From Lactobacillus sp. PV034 (lineage in GTDB: Bacteria; Bacillota; Bacilli; Lactobacillales; Lactobacillaceae): a stretch of DNA of 64,000 nt. Position numbers and translations under genes: made by a program. The DNA lies in the NCBI RefSeq assembly GCF_014522305.1, contig NZ_CP041982.1:439001-503000 (forward strand), written 5' to 3'. How positions within the stretch are numbered: the first letter of the stretch is position 1; every line of letters begins with the position of its first letter. The notes below the pieces were generated by a model that worked only from the letters and a program-made list of their open reading frames with translations, had not been told where the DNA came from and did not search any database. Positions 1-7,227 of the stretch are shown here, one piece after another.

Positions 1-61
1 TTAAAGAAATTAATACCCCCGTAATTGGCAGGGAAAGATTATTAACGATTGTGGTTTCCAT
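1..61 (-). CDS. lrgB: LrgB/CidB family protein, N-terminal fragment
   Basis: Only the first 20 codons are in the window (METTIVNNLSLPITGVLISL); the gene runs off the left edge. Its ATG overlaps the stop codon of the upstream lrgA as TAATG, which implies translational coupling. LrgB is the polytopic membrane partner of the holin-like LrgA. Identification rests on the position directly after lrgA and on this start, not on a domain I can see. Confidence 0.7.
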   Translation of the reverse strand, partial: METTIVNNLSLPITGVLISL

Positions 62-510
62 TACTTGTTACACTCTCCTTCCTTATTACTTGGTGTACGA
101 CGACGAATCCGATGATGTATCTTCATTACCAAAGCACCCACATAAGCAATTGACGCAAGGATTATTAAAGTAGAAACAATTGCAATAATAAATACTTTAA
201 TTCCTTCTTTTTTAATTAAATCCATGTGATCAATCAATTGAATTCCAGAAGGAATAAATAAGAAAGGCAGGATCGACAGCATCGCATCCCCAGCCTTTTC
301 TACCATCGGGAGCTTGATAACATGGGTTGCCAGTAAAATATAGAGAATAATCATCCCCATCAAAGGTGCGGGCACCACAAATGACTTAGGGAACAAATCA
401 GAAATAATTTGTGCGAAAAACAAAATTACTCCAAAAATTCCCCATTGAACTAACATACTTGGTGCATTTGACTCTTTCTTTTCTTTTTCTACTTTTTTGT
501 CATTATTCAT
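61..510 (-). CDS. lrgA: LrgA/CidA family holin-like membrane protein
   Basis: A 149-residue membrane protein with a charged N-terminal tail (about residues 1-18) followed by four hydrophobic segments (about 22-40, 47-64, 78-92, 103-128) and a basic C-terminus. The segment around FVVPAPLMGMIILYILL is typical of the LrgA/CidA family, which with LrgB affects murein hydrolase activity, autolysis and, in several Firmicutes, pyruvate-linked physiology. The stop overlaps the lrgB start, so the two form an operon. The Shine-Dalgarno sequence is weak (GAAG about 8 bases before ATG). An inverted repeat upstream at 534-570 may regulate it. Confidence 0.88.
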   Translation of the reverse strand: MNNDKKVEKEKKESNAPSMLVQWGIFGVILFFAQIISDLFPKSFVVPAPLMGMIILYILLATHVIKLPMVEKAGDAMLSILPFLFIPSGIQLIDHMDLIKKEGIKVFIIAIVSTLIILASIAYVGALVMKIHHRIRRRTPSNKEGECNK

Positions 511-533
511 TTAGTATTCTTCATCTCCAAGTT

Positions 534-570
534 AGTAGCTATTTGTTACTTACTTATAGTAATTGCTACT
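534..570 (-). promoter_or_regulatory. imperfect inverted repeat upstream of lrgA
   Basis: AGTAGCTATT (534-543) and AATTGCTACT (561-570) are inverted copies with one mismatch, 24-60 bases upstream of the lrgA start. The interval also holds a smaller AT-rich repeat and a TATAAG hexamer on the minus strand. The position suggests an operator or promoter overlap, but no cognate regulator is visible nearby, so the role is inferred. Confidence 0.3.
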
Positions 571-607
571 TATTTTCGCATATATTTTAATCAATGTCAG
601 CAAAATT

Positions 608-1879
608 TTATTTTCTTCTTAAAGGCGTATTATCTCTCTTTTTATCTAAGTCAACATGTAGATTAGCAATCGTTAATAAGGTTTTTGCTAACAAAGCCAT
701 ATTTTCTACGGTTACATATTCATACCTGCCATGAAAATTAGCTCCACCATTAAATAGATTAGGAGTAGGAATGCCCTTTTCCGTAATAAAGTCGCCATCT
801 GTTCCTCCTCTAAAAGGAACATAATTAATTGGCAACCCTAATTTTTCATAAGCATGTTTAGCAAGATTGACAACATATGGATGTTTCTTAATTTCATCAC
901 CGGGTGAATGATATTGATCATGCATTTCTAAACTAACGCGATCTTCACCATATTTATTATTCAAAGTATTAACAAGATTTTTAACCAATTGCTTTTTTGC
1001 TTTAAATTCTTCAGTATCAAAGCTACGAATAATTAAATCAATTTGTGCATGATCAACATTACTTTCATTTGATAAAACTAAAATAAAGCCTTGGTAGTCC
1101 TTACTTTTTTCTGGAACAAAGTCACTTGGTAATTGATTAATGAATTCATTGGCAATCAAAGTTGCATTAACCATCAAACCATATGCTTCTCCTGGATGAA
1201 CTACTGTCCCTTTAATTTTAATTCTTGCACTTGCTGCATTAAATGTTTCATAAGTGATATCTCCTGGATTTCCATTATCTAAGGTATAAGCAAACTCAAC
1301 TGGAAATCTTTCGATATTGAATCTAGCTGCTCCTTTACCAATTTCTTCATCAGGTCCAAAAGCAACCCAGATTTCACCATGCTTAAAGTCAGGATTTTCT
1401 TTTAAGTACTTTACCATCCCTAGGAGTCCAGTTATTCCAGCTTTATCATCAGCACCTAATAACGTATCTCCTGAAGTAGTAATCAGAGTTTGTCCAAGTA
1501 CCTTATTTAAAGAAGGAAATTCTTTCCTAGATAGGGTATACCCATGTCCAAGATTAATATCTTCTCCGTTATAATTACGATAAACTTGTGGCTTAATCTT
1601 TTCCGCATTAAAATCCGCTGTATCCACATGAGCGACAAAGCCAATCGGAGCTACCTCTTGTGCTACATTACTAGGAATTCTTCCTACTACATAAGCATCT
1701 TCTTCTGAGTAAGAAACCTCCTTAACACTTAAAGACTTTAGTTCCTGGATTAACTTTTTTAATAAAACTATTTGCCGAGACGTTGAAGGAACATTAGTTG
1801 ATTCCATCTCTGATCTAGTATTTAATTTAGCGTACTCAATAAACTTCTTTTCGAGATAGTCTTGTTCAATTGCTTTCAT
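608..1879 (-). CDS. pepT: peptidase T (tripeptide aminopeptidase)
   Basis: A zinc metallopeptidase of the M20B family that removes the N-terminal residue from tripeptides in the cytoplasm, feeding amino acids from imported peptides. Metal-site motifs are visible: HVDTAD at about residue 84, LLGADDKAG at 141-148 (bridging Asp) and GPDEEIGKG at 176-182 (catalytic Glu). The length (423) is slightly above the usual 408-413 because of a charged C-terminal tail. The gene starts 20 bases after the DUF1275 pair and is probably in the same transcript. No clear terminator was seen after it. Confidence 0.95.
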   Translation of the reverse strand: MKAIEQDYLEKKFIEYAKLNTRSEMESTNVPSTSRQIVLLKKLIQELKSLSVKEVSYSEEDAYVVGRIPSNVAQEVAPIGFVAHVDTADFNAEKIKPQVYRNYNGEDINLGHGYTLSRKEFPSLNKVLGQTLITTSGDTLLGADDKAGITGLLGMVKYLKENPDFKHGEIWVAFGPDEEIGKGAARFNIERFPVEFAYTLDNGNPGDITYETFNAASARIKIKGTVVHPGEAYGLMVNATLIANEFINQLPSDFVPEKSKDYQGFILVLSNESNVDHAQIDLIIRSFDTEEFKAKKQLVKNLVNTLNNKYGEDRVSLEMHDQYHSPGDEIKKHPYVVNLAKHAYEKLGLPINYVPFRGGTDGDFITEKGIPTPNLFNGGANFHGRYEYVTVENMALLAKTLLTIANLHVDLDKKRDNTPLRRK

Positions 1880-1899
1880 TTTATCTCTATCTCCCCTTA

Positions 1900-2622
1900 C
1901 TACTTATTTCCCTTAAAACTAAATGACTTTCTTCGGTTTAACATCCAAATATAAGTTAAGTTGATAATTGTAATAATAAGAGCTCCTAATAAAATTGTTC
2001 TTAAATGCATTACTGTCTGTAAACATGCAGAAACAATTGCACCTAAAGCAAAGGCAATTACCAACCACATATAGTTGCGGGCAGCTGTCCCTTTTACCTT
2101 CTCTGCTCCAAAGAAATAAGCTGACCAAGCAATAACTGAATTACTTAAGTTACCTGTAGTAAAAGCATTACTATAATTCATTCCTTCAATCTTACTAAAA
2201 GAAGCATTTTGTAAGGCAAGGGAAAATGAAATCGCAGGCACGATCAGATAATTAGGTACAGTAGATGGTAAGAATCCAACAATTATACAGACTAATAAGA
2301 TTGGAAATAAACAAAAAACACGCCAATAATTACTCTTAATATACTTATGAAAAAGACCTACAGTTAACAAACCAATCGAAAAGGCAAAGAAAGTTGAACC
2401 TCTAGTAAACATTCCCTCCAGGTTATCATTTACTAAAGATTCCCCAAAAAAGATTACATTGGCTGTTTGTTCTGCAGATAAGGTGTGACCCCGTTGCACA
2501 AAAGTATAACAGTCAACAAAGCCCCCAGAAAAAGTTAGCGCACAAGCAAGAAGACGGGATTCAGACGGCTTTTTTTCAGTAAAAAGTCCCCTAATTTTTG
2601 CTACTAATCTCACTTTTCTCAT
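1900..2622 (-). CDS. DUF1275 (YoaK family) membrane protein, second copy
   Basis: A 240-residue protein with about six hydrophobic segments and the family signature GGFVDCYTFVQRGHTLSA. It is clearly paralogous to the gene just upstream on the same strand, sharing KPSESRLLA, the RGHTLSA stretch and NASFSKIEG. The two genes overlap by 4 bases (ATGA). The Shine-Dalgarno AAGGA abuts the ATG, so re-initiation after the upstream stop, or a GTG start 9 bases further on, is likely. The function of DUF1275 proteins is not established; transport is a guess. Confidence 0.85.
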   Translation of the reverse strand: MRKVRLVAKIRGLFTEKKPSESRLLACALTFSGGFVDCYTFVQRGHTLSAEQTANVIFFGESLVNDNLEGMFTRGSTFFAFSIGLLTVGLFHKYIKSNYWRVFCLFPILLVCIIVGFLPSTVPNYLIVPAISFSLALQNASFSKIEGMNYSNAFTTGNLSNSVIAWSAYFFGAEKVKGTAARNYMWLVIAFALGAIVSACLQTVMHLRTILLGALIITIINLTYIWMLNRRKSFSFKGNK

Positions 2623-3320
2623 TCCTTATTATTCAAATTAAATTTGCGCCTTTTCATTAATAGCGAAATATAAACAATATTTATAATTCCTAAAATTACA
2701 ACTCCAAACCAGATTGTTCTTAAATAGAAATAATTTTGGAGTAAAGCTGAAACAATCGCACCTACTGCAAAAGCAATCACCAGCCACATATAGTTAACTG
2801 CTGCATTGTATTTGGTTTTATCTTCACCAAAAAAGTAAGCTGACCAAGCGACCATTGACTTCTTTAAATTACCAGTTGTAAAAACATTGTTATAGCCGAG
2901 TCCTTCGATTTTACTAAAAGAAGCGTTTTGAATTGCCATGCAAAATGCAATTGCAGGAACAATGTAATAATTAGGGAATTCTTTCGGCAAGAAACCGACG
3001 ATTGCACAAATTATCAAAATTGGAAACAGACAGAATACGCGCCAAAAGTTGTTTTTTACGTATTTATGAAATAGTCCTACCACTAGTAAACCGATTGAAA
3101 AAGCTAAAAATGTAGTTCCACGAGTTAACATCCCACGAACGTTTCCTTGGGCAAGTGAGTTCGCAAAAAAGATTACATTACCAGTTTGTCCAGCAGAAAG
3201 AGTGTGTCCTCGTTGAATATAAGTATAGGCATCAACAAAACCTCCAGAAAAGGTTAAGGCACTTGCAAGAAGACGTGATTCTGATGGTTTATTTTCATTA
3301 AATAATTTTTTTAAGTCCAC
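2619..3320 (-). CDS. DUF1275 (YoaK family) membrane protein, first copy
   Basis: A 233-residue polytopic protein with the DUF1275 signature GGFVDAYTYIQRGHTLSAGQTGNV cut here at its key part (GGFVDAY, RGHTLSAGQTGN). This copy keeps GQTGN where the second copy reads EQTAN, so the copies have diverged at the conserved loop. The start codon is GTG, preceded by AGG. It lies 12 bases after the cyclophilin gene and overlaps the second copy by 4 bases, so a ppi-yoaK-yoaK-pepT transcript is likely. Molecular function is unknown. Confidence 0.86.
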   Translation of the reverse strand: MDLKKLFNENKPSESRLLASALTFSGGFVDAYTYIQRGHTLSAGQTGNVIFFANSLAQGNVRGMLTRGTTFLAFSIGLLVVGLFHKYVKNNFWRVFCLFPILIICAIVGFLPKEFPNYYIVPAIAFCMAIQNASFSKIEGLGYNNVFTTGNLKKSMVAWSAYFFGEDKTKYNAAVNYMWLVIAFAVGAIVSALLQNYFYLRTIWFGVVILGIINIVYISLLMKRRKFNLNNKE

Positions 3321-3332
3321 AACTTCTACCTA

Positions 3333-3920
3333 TTAATCTTCAATTGTTACTTTTTCGATGACAACATCTTCTTTAGGCTTATCATTTAATTTATTACGAG
3401 GTACTTTAGCAATTTCATCCACTACATCCATTCCTTCAATTACCTGCCCAAAAACAGTATGCTTTTGGTCCAGCCATGGCGTACCACCTTGTTTGTAACG
3501 CTTGATAATTTCTTTAGGATAGCCAGCTGGTTCCATTTCACGAATATAACGTTTAGGCATATTTTTGTTTTGAACAATAAAAAATTGGCTACCATTAGTA
3601 TTAGGGCCTGCATTTGCCATTGAAAGTGCTCCACGGATGTTAAAAAGCTCATCAGAAAACTCATCTTCAAAACTTCCTCCCCAGATACTTTCACCACCAG
3701 TTCCATCACCATTAGGATCTCCACCTTGAATCATAAAGTCACTGATTACGCGATGAAAAATAGTCCCATCATAATATCCCTTTTTGGCAAGTTCTACAAA
3801 GTTCTCTACTGTTTTAGGTGCTTGTTGGCTAAACAATTGAATGACAATTTTTCCATGATTTGTGTCTAAAGTTGCTTTAGGTCCTTTAACATTTGCTAAA
3901 TCTAGTTGTGGTAAGGTCAT
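3333..3920 (-). CDS. cyclophilin-type peptidyl-prolyl cis-trans isomerase
   Basis: A single-domain cyclophilin of 195 residues without a signal peptide, so cytoplasmic. It catalyses proline cis-trans isomerisation during protein folding. Typical motifs are [34 protein letters not shown] and [12 protein letters not shown], covering the active-site Arg, Gln and Phe residues. A strong GGAGG lies 7 bases before the ATG. First gene of the cluster leading to pepT. Confidence 0.94.
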   Translation of the reverse strand: MTLPQLDLANVKGPKATLDTNHGKIVIQLFSQQAPKTVENFVELAKKGYYDGTIFHRVISDFMIQGGDPNGDGTGGESIWGGSFEDEFSDELFNIRGALSMANAGPNTNGSQFFIVQNKNMPKRYIREMEPAGYPKEIIKRYKQGGTPWLDQKHTVFGQVIEGMDVVDEIAKVPRNKLNDKPKEDVVIEKVTIED

Positions 3921-4002
3921 AATAATTCCTCCATTTATATTAATAGTATTATTCTAACACTCTTAACATAATAATGAATTGAGAGATGATCGGCGAAACA
4001 AC

Positions 4003-4042
4003 AAAAAGCATTACCCTTGGTGGCAATCTGGTAATGCTTTTG
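4003..4042 (-). terminator. Rho-independent terminator after the toxin-antitoxin pair
   Basis: AAAAGCATTACC (4004-4015) pairs perfectly with GGTAATGCTTTT (4030-4041) across a 14-base loop. On the minus strand the stem ends in a short U run. It lies about 70 bases beyond the toxin stop codon and about 85 bases upstream of the cyclophilin start. Confidence 0.75.
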
Positions 4043-4110
4043 AGCTCATTAAATTTTAGGACTTCTTACTTATTATTAATTATCACTAAACTATCGTGAT
4101 ATAAGTAATC

Positions 4111-4425
4111 TTATCTGTTTATAAATTTGGCCAGTTCAAGAATATCTTCCGTGCTAAGTTTTCCAATTTTCTTAAACTTAATCTTCTCCGGGTTCAAAGA
4201 ATAAGTTTTAATTGTATCAATGTAAGATTGCTTTAGCAATCCTGCAGAAGATAAGTCTTGTATTTTATAATACTTATTTTTTATTGATTGGGATTTATTT
4301 TCATATTTTGTAGTAATCTTAAAAACCCGTACTTCTGTATTGGTAACATTAACAATTAAAACAGGTCGGCGCTTTCCACCATCTTGCCAAGAAATATAAG
4401 CAGTATAGACATCATTAATCTTCAT
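4111..4425 (-). CDS. type II toxin, PemK/MazF family
   Basis: A 104-residue protein whose N-terminus (VYTAYISWQDGGKRRPVLIV) matches the PemK/MazF fold, including the conserved K-R-P-V segment that forms part of the RNA-binding groove. Family members are ribosome-independent mRNA endoribonucleases. The ATG at 4425 is chosen over an in-frame TTG at 4428 because GGAG lies 7 bases before it. It overlaps the antitoxin gene by 11 bases, so translation is coupled. The partner is of RelB/DinJ type rather than MazE type. Activity is inferred from family and context. Confidence 0.82.
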   Translation of the reverse strand: MKINDVYTAYISWQDGGKRRPVLIVNVTNTEVRVFKITTKYENKSQSIKNKYYKIQDLSSAGLLKQSYIDTIKTYSLNPEKIKFKKIGKLSTEDILELAKFINR

Positions 4426-4687
4426 CAAAGAACTCCGTCAATTCTTTATCTGTCTCGACTTTTTGAGTTGGAAGGTTCATAGCAGCTTCTTTGATTCTCA
4501 TAGTTGCCAATTGTTCTGGAGTTAATGAAAAACTCAAAGGTATTTTACCAGTTGCAACAATCTCCCTATACAACGAATTAATCACTGCAGATGGCGTAAG
4601 ACCAATTTGACTCATTACATTTTCTGCATCTTCAGCAATTTCCTTATTTACGTTTACTTGAACTTTTTTTGTCTCACTAGTTTTCAT
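4415..4687 (-). CDS. type II antitoxin, RelB/DinJ family
   Basis: About 90 residues. The N-terminal half (KVQVNVNKEIAEDAENVMSQIGL, here abbreviated to its core VQVNVNKEIAEDAE) has the ribbon-helix-helix pattern of RelB/DinJ proteins followed by the family stretch GLTPSAVINSLYREIVATG. The acidic C-terminus (TDKELTEFFDED) is suited to wrap the basic toxin. Two consecutive ATGs exist at 4690 and 4687; AGGAAGG is better spaced for the second. Expected to neutralise the toxin and repress the operon through the inverted repeat at 4715-4743. Confidence 0.85.
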   Translation of the reverse strand: MKTSETKKVQVNVNKEIAEDAENVMSQIGLTPSAVINSLYREIVATGKIPLSFSLTPEQLATMRIKEAAMNLPTQKVETDKELTEFFDED

Positions 4688-4714
4688 CATATACCTTCCT
4701 TTTTAAAATGCTTT

Positions 4715-4743
4715 ATAATCATATTGTACTACAGAATGATTAT
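4715..4743 (-). promoter_or_regulatory. probable autoregulatory operator and promoter of the toxin-antitoxin operon
   Basis: ATAATCAT (4715-4722) and ATGATTAT (4736-4743) form a perfect 8-base inverted repeat. The spacer contains TACAAT on the minus strand (4723-4728), a good -10 hexamer, with TTCAAA 16 bases upstream as -35. A palindrome over the -10 box just upstream of a ribbon-helix-helix antitoxin is the usual arrangement for autorepression. Binding is inferred. Confidence 0.5.
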
Positions 4744-4757
4744 ATTTGAATATATTT

Positions 4758-4790
4758 AGCAAGTATCAAAGATATTAAATACTTGCTTTT
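4758..4790. repeat. hairpin in the divergent toxin-antitoxin/lysR interval
   Basis: AGCAAGTAT (4758-4766) and ATACTTGCT (4779-4787) are perfect inverted copies followed by TTT on the plus strand. It sits between divergently transcribed genes, where a terminator has no obvious client. It may be a relic terminator or a regulatory hairpin. Confidence 0.4.
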
Positions 4791-4830
4791 GCCTATTCTA
4801 CATTGTTAGTATCTGATCCGGATAAGTATT

Positions 4831-4839
4831 TGTTATAAT
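4831..4839 (+). promoter_or_regulatory. extended -10 promoter of the lysR gene
   Basis: TGTTATAAT is a consensus extended -10 element (TGn plus TATAAT). No good -35 hexamer lies 16-18 bases upstream. The lysR ATG is at 4849, so transcription should begin within a few bases of the start codon, giving a leaderless or nearly leaderless mRNA. An 8-base palindrome ATCCGGAT at 4816-4823 lies just upstream and could be a regulator site. Confidence 0.5.
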
Positions 4840-4848
4840 GAAGTTATT

Positions 4849-5727
4849 ATGGAAATGCGAATTTTGCGATATTTTTTAAAAGTATGTGAAGAGAAAAATT
4901 TTTCACGCGCAGCTGAGAAACTATTAATCTCTCAACCCGCTCTATCTAAACAGATTAAAGATTTAGAAAATGAATTAGGAGTTACATTATTTATTAGATC
5001 TCATCACCAACTTAAGCTGACTCCTGAAGCTTATTTTTTGCGTCAACGAGCTCAAGACATTATTAATCTTAATGATATTACCGAACAAACCTTAAAAAAG
5101 GAAAAAGTTATCAGTGGTGTATTAAGAATTGGTGCCGGTGAAAGTCTTGAATTAGGTAATTTGATGAAAATCCTTGGAGAACTTGGAAAAAATAATCAAG
5201 ATGTTCAAATTGTGTTAGAAGATGGGAATGCAGATCAAATTGAAGCCAAGGTTGAAAATGGATTGTTAGATTTTGGTATTGTAATGGGCAATCGGAATCT
5301 AGATAATTTTAATAATATAGTATTACCTCAGAAAAATGAGTTTGTAGCCTATTTTAATAAGAATCTTAAGCTTTCAGAAAAAGATATTATTACTGCTAAA
5401 GATTTAATTGGATATCCCTTAGCTATTAGTAGTCAAAGTATGGTTAACAATAAATTTAAGATTTGGGCTCAAGAAAATTTCGATAAATTGCACTTTTATG
5501 CCTTTTCAAATTTGGCATATAACTCTGTTTTAATGGCATATAAGGCAAATACTGTCGCAATTACGTATAAGGATTTACCAGCAATTAATGACAAAGATTT
5601 TATTTATCGTCCACTTTCTCCTCAAGTTTTTGATTTAAATACCATTATTTGGAAGAAAAACAGTCAATTATCAGCCTTAGCTAATAAATTCTTAACCGAA
5701 GTAAAAAGACAGCTTATAATGATATGA
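4849..5727 (+). CDS. LysR family transcriptional regulator, 3' end altered by IS insertion
   Basis: A 292-residue LysR-type regulator: the winged helix-turn-helix is at residues 1-60 (NFSRAAEKLLISQPALSKQI), followed by a substrate-binding-like effector domain from about residue 90. No ribosome binding site precedes the ATG and the promoter lies 10 bases away, so it may be translated from a leaderless message. The stop codon TGA (5725-5727) is the first three bases of the IS terminal repeat. Joining the flanks without the IS gives a reading frame ending I-M-I-S-L, two residues longer. The target genes are unknown; it is divergent from the toxin-antitoxin pair and convergent with the hydrolases. 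Confidence 0.9.
   Translation: MEMRILRYFLKVCEEKNFSRAAEKLLISQPALSKQIKDLENELGVTLFIRSHHQLKLTPEAYFLRQRAQDIINLNDITEQTLKKEKVISGVLRIGAGESLELGNLMKILGELGKNNQDVQIVLEDGNADQIEAKVENGLLDFGIVMGNRNLDNFNNIVLPQKNEFVAYFNKNLKLSEKDIITAKDLIGYPLAISSQSMVNNKFKIWAQENFDKLHFYAFSNLAYNSVLMAYKANTVAITYKDLPAINDKDFIYRPLSPQVFDLNTIIWKKNSQLSALANKFLTEVKRQLIMI
5703..5724. repeat. left half of a palindromic terminator split by the IS
   Basis: These 22 bases are the exact reverse complement of 7177-7198 on the other side of the IS. They overlap the last codons of lysR. Fused, the two halves give a 42-base perfect palindrome (counting a shared TA) bounded by A5 and T5 runs, which is a bidirectional terminator between convergent genes. 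Confidence 0.85.
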
Positions 5728-5744
5728 ACCCCGAAATTTGGACA
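5725..5744 (+). repeat. left terminal inverted repeat of the IS
   Basis: TGAACCCCGAAATTTGGACA; it differs from the right repeat at three positions (8, 9 and 15). Its first three bases act as the lysR stop codon. Confidence 0.88.
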
Positions 5745-5760
5745 AGAATTTCGGGGTTTT
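5727..5760 (+). terminator. hairpin at the IS left end covering the transposase ribosome binding site
   Basis: AACCCCGAAATT (5727-5738) pairs perfectly with AATTTCGGGGTT (5747-5758), followed by TT. The transposase ATG is at 5764, so the only candidate Shine-Dalgarno (GGGG, 5753-5756) is in the stem. Transcripts reading in from lysR would form the hairpin, both terminating and hiding the start site. Such protection from external transcription is known in other IS elements; here it is inferred from sequence. Confidence 0.6.
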
Positions 5761-5763
5761 ATT

Positions 5764-7151
5764 ATGTCTAAATTAACAAAACAAGATAAAATTGATATTT
5801 ATAATTATTGGAAAAAATATGGAAAAACTTCTACATGGTTAAGTAAAAAATACAGGATAAACTCAGGTAATATCCGTTATATGCTTAATTTGATAGATCG
5901 TCATGGAATCAATATTTTAGATAGATCTTCTTCTGCTTATACAATTGAATTTAAGGAAGAAGCAATTAGAAGAGTACTTATTAACAATGAAATTGCGCAA
6001 CACGTATCCTTAGATTTAGCCTTGCCTAGCCAGGGTCTAATCCATAATTGGATTCGCAAATATAAAGAAGATGGGTATAATGTCATTAATCACAAGAAAG
6101 GCAAACCATCTCATGAAAAACAAAGACCAACAAATCAAAGAACTTCAAAAACAACTAAAAGACCTAAAACAAGAGAACTTAAGGCTTACTGTCGAAAACG
6201 AATTTGTAAAAAAATTAAGCGCCTTAGTTTCTCAAAGAAAAAACCAAAAGCCAAAGAAATAGCTCAGGTGGTTACTGAACTAAGGCATGAACTTCATGTA
6301 ACCGTAACTTTTATCTTAAATACAATTAATTCTAATCCTGATTTGCCTCATTTATCTAAAAGCAATTACTACTATGTTTTAAAACAGGATGATAAAGATT
6401 TAAAAAATCAAGATATCATGAAACGGATTAAAGAAATATTTGAGGAACACAAGCATAGATACGGCTATAGGAGAATTACAGCCCAATTACACATTGAAGG
6501 CGTTAAAATTAATCACAAGAAAGTAAAGCGTCTAATGAAAAAGATGCATCTATTTGGTATTGCAATTAGACGTAGACGAAAATACTCAAGTTATCAGGGT
6601 ACCGTAGGTAAAATCAAACCTAATTTGATCTGTCGCAATTTTCTAGCTATTTTGCCAGATAGAAAGTGGTACTCTGATATAACCGAATTTCATTTAAATG
6701 GAGAAAAACTATATTTATCACCAATTATGGATGGTTGCACTCATGAAATAATTTCTTACACTCTTAGTTGTCATCCAGTCTTAGAACAAGTAATGAACAT
6801 GCTTGAATTAGCTTATAAAGATCATCCTGCATTAAATGGGCTTATCTTTCATACTGATCAAGGCTGGCAATATCAACATCCAGCTTTTCAAAATTGGCTT
6901 AAAAATCACGGGATTGAACAATCAATGTCTAGAAAAGGTAATTCATTAGATGATGGATTAATGGAAGGATTTTTTGGCATTTTAAAGCGAGAAATGTTCT
7001 ATGGCTTTGAGAAAACATTTAAGAATTTAGATGAGCTGGAAGAAGCAATCAAAGAATATATTTATTACTACAATAACAAAAGAATTAAGAGCTCAATAAA
7101 AACCATACTCCGATTCAATATCGAAATATGGTTTTAAATCAAATGGCTTAA
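5764..7151 (+). pseudogene. IS3-family transposase OrfAB with two frameshifts
   Basis: OrfA begins at 5764 with helix-turn-helix segments to about residue 118, then the frame is lost in the A5 run at 6116-6120. The leucine-zipper part (KDQQIKELQKQLKDLKQENL and on) continues in the next frame, 6122-6262, and OrfB returns to the first frame after the slippery site. One continuous frame (5764-7137) therefore exists, but its residues 119-159 are out-of-frame, basic and unlike any zipper. The DDE residues are intact at D305, D365 and E401. A second lesion, a missing base near 7106, replaces the expected C-terminus (TPIQYRNMVLNQMA, 7107-7148, stop at 7151) with a foreign tail ending at 7137. Confidence 0.85.
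6238..6244 (+). other. programmed -1 ribosomal frameshift heptamer
   Basis: A AAA AAC in the zipper frame of OrfA, 18 bases before the OrfA stop codon. Slipping back one base enters the OrfB frame (AAA AAA CCA AAA GCC). This is the classical layout for producing OrfAB in IS3-family elements. In this copy it is bypassed because the upstream insertion already places translation in the OrfB frame. Confidence 0.7.
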
Positions 7152-7156
7152 TAATA

Positions 7157-7176
7157 TGTCCTAATTTTAGGGTTCA
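7157..7176 (-). repeat. right terminal inverted repeat of the IS
   Basis: Read on the minus strand this is TGAACCCTAAAATTAGGACA, matching the left repeat at 17 of 20 positions. Confidence 0.88.
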
Positions 7177-7198
7177 TATCATTATAAGCTGTCTTTTT
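7177..7198. repeat. right half of the palindromic terminator split by the IS
   Basis: Exact reverse complement of 5703-5724, ending in T5. It lies 30 bases beyond the stop codon of the minus-strand hydrolase gene, which has therefore also lost its half of the terminator and may read through antisense into the IS. Confidence 0.85.
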
Positions 7199-7227
7199 GG
7201 GTGGATTCTATAAATTAATAAACTCCC

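Larger units (their letters stand above)
5725..7176 (+). mobile_element. IS3-family (IS150-type) insertion sequence, decayed
   Basis: A 1452-bp element bounded by 20-base terminal inverted repeats with 17 matches (5725-5744 and 7157-7176), each starting TG and ending CA as in the IS3 family. It encodes an OrfA/OrfB transposase with a -1 frameshift site and a DDE domain. It is inserted at the centre of a palindromic terminator. The target duplication is ambiguous because the flanks are inverted copies: TA is the only direct repeat with TG/CA ends, and ATAT is possible if the ends are one base further in. The copy carries two frameshift lesions, so autonomous transposition is unlikely. Confidence 0.9.

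Noticed and set aside
6071..6262. Short reading frame inside the IS as a separate gene
   Set aside because: It is the displaced leucine-zipper part of OrfA, not an independent gene.
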